From: Ga0077548 sp035440445
Lineage (GTDB): Bacteria; Pseudomonadota; Alphaproteobacteria; Rhizobiales; Xanthobacteraceae
Reading direction: 5' to 3'
DNA: 64,000 nt
Assembly: GCA_035440445.1 (NCBI GenBank)
Contig: DAORMJ010000006.1
Location: forward strand, 62,001 to 126,000
Part shown: positions 63,453 to 64,000 of the stretch, in pieces
Numbering within the stretch: the first letter of the stretch is position 1
How the letters are laid out: every line of letters begins with the position of its first letter
The notes under the pieces: generated by a model
The model's database searches: none
What the model was told of the DNA's origin: nothing
The model's input: the letters and a program-made list of their open reading frames with translations, nothing else
Made by a program: the position numbers and the translations under genes

Positions 63453-64000
63453 GTGCCGAAGTCCGCCAGCTATTTTCATCTGCATCTCGTCTCCGACGCG
63501 ACCGGCGAAACGCTGCTCGCGGTCGGCCGGGCGGCCGCCGCGCAGTATTCGACCGTTTCCCCGATCGAGCATGTTTACCCGTTGATTCGGAACGTGAAGC
63601 AGCTCGACCCGGTATTGTCCGACATCGAGGCCAATCCCGGGATCGTACTTTATACGCTGGTCGATCCGGTGCTGACCGACCGCCTCGAACATCACTGCAA
63701 GGAAAGAAGCATTCCTTGCCTGTCGATTTTGAACCCCGTCCTCAGTCTTTTTGCCTCTTATCTCGGAACCGAAACGACTCCCCGGGTCGGCGGTCAGCAT
63801 ATGCTGAATGCTGACTATTTCCGGCGCATCGATGCGCTGAATTACACGCTGGTCCATGACGACGGGCAGCACCCCGAAAATCTCGACGAGGCGGATGTCG
63901 TCCTGGTCGGTATTTCCCGGACCTCGAAAACGCCGACCAGCATTTATCTCGCCAACCGCGGCATCAAGACCGCGAACGTTCCGCTAGTCCCGGGCATCGA
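63453..64000 (+). CDS. ppsR: PEP synthase/pyruvate phosphate dikinase regulatory protein, PpsR (DUF299), partial
   Basis: The first 182 codons of a DUF299 protein start at the GTG at 63453 and run off the window. The family is a bifunctional serine/threonine kinase and pyrophosphorylase that regulates PEP synthase or PPDK by phosphorylation. Visible features are FHLHLVSDATGETLLAVGRAAAAQY at the start, the conserved HxxxD-like VHDDGQ region, and the P-loop-like GISRTSKTPTSIYLANRG (about 152-169). The RP001 homologue has this position beside the origin in Caulobacter. The start was chosen by conservation as no ATG is near. Confidence 0.9.
   Translation, partial: MPKSASYFHLHLVSDATGETLLAVGRAAAAQYSTVSPIEHVYPLIRNVKQLDPVLSDIEANPGIVLYTLVDPVLTDRLEHHCKERSIPCLSILNPVLSLFASYLGTETTPRVGGQHMLNADYFRRIDALNYTLVHDDGQHPENLDEADVVLVGISRTSKTPTSIYLANRGIKTANVPLVPGI

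Overview
The window is high-GC chromosomal DNA from an alphaproteobacterium. The gene set and order point to the Hyphomicrobiales, probably a Bradyrhizobium/Xanthobacteraceae-type lineage. The evidence is a hemC-hemD-mic60-orf52 cluster, a 180 kDa-type NAD glutamate dehydrogenase, parB-parA-rsmG-mnmG-mnmE next to rho-hemJ-hemE, a CtrA-type box, clustered GANTC sites, and short palindromic repeats of a kind I associate with that group. The taxonomic placement below class level is inference.

Layout. 1-1640 is an accessory edge: a low-GC, unfinished gene for an Mrr-like nuclease joined to TPR repeats runs off the left end. Beside it lie a tRNA-Ser 3' fragment, an intact tRNA-Thr(CGU) and a 39 bp copy of the tRNA-Thr 5' half, which look like scars of site-specific integration. 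1684-6173 (minus) carries tetrapyrrole genes hemC and hemD followed by the membrane-shaping pair mic60 and orf52/hemY. 6265-9808 (plus) holds tsaD, gpsA, a YciI protein, an EVE protein and a methyltransferase, followed by acs. 12186-20877 holds an L,D-transpeptidase, an extensin-like protein with a 59-residue SDHAF4-like gene upstream, htpX, rsmB, a heparinase-family protein, purH and an MFS transporter. 20955-31492 holds the giant glutamate dehydrogenase, an AhpD-like protein, ggt, yjbQ, a LysR regulator divergent from a ring-cleaving dioxygenase, and an isochorismatase-family hydrolase.

31646-38177 holds tRNA-Gly(GCC), a thioredoxin-TPR chaperedoxin, a Lon-N-domain protein, a Trm112-like protein, a UbiH-family hydroxylase, tesB and the nitrogen pair glnK-amtB behind a sigma-54-like promoter. 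38205-41989 holds a perfect CtrA box followed by a dapC-like aminotransferase and ftsK, both of which read as frameshifted. 42151-46226 holds lolA, an exonuclease III, a cyclic-nucleotide-binding protein, a CenR-like response regulator, an L,D-transpeptidase interrupted by 21 N, and an outer-membrane protein. The two frameshifts and the gap lie within 7 kb, so assembly error is a serious possibility.

46347-64000 is the replication and segregation neighbourhood: yggS, leuS-lptE-holA, parB-parA-rsmG-mnmG with two parS sites, mnmE, a DUF255 thioredoxin-domain protein, a bile-acid:sodium-type symporter, rho, hemJ, hemE and, divergently, ppsR. The 314 bp between hemE and ppsR occupies the position of the chromosomal origin known from Caulobacter (hemE-RP001) and carries seven GANTC sites in about 210 bp, so I call it the likely oriC. 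Haem genes therefore occur at both ends of the window (hemC, hemD; hemJ, hemE), with about 57 kb between them.
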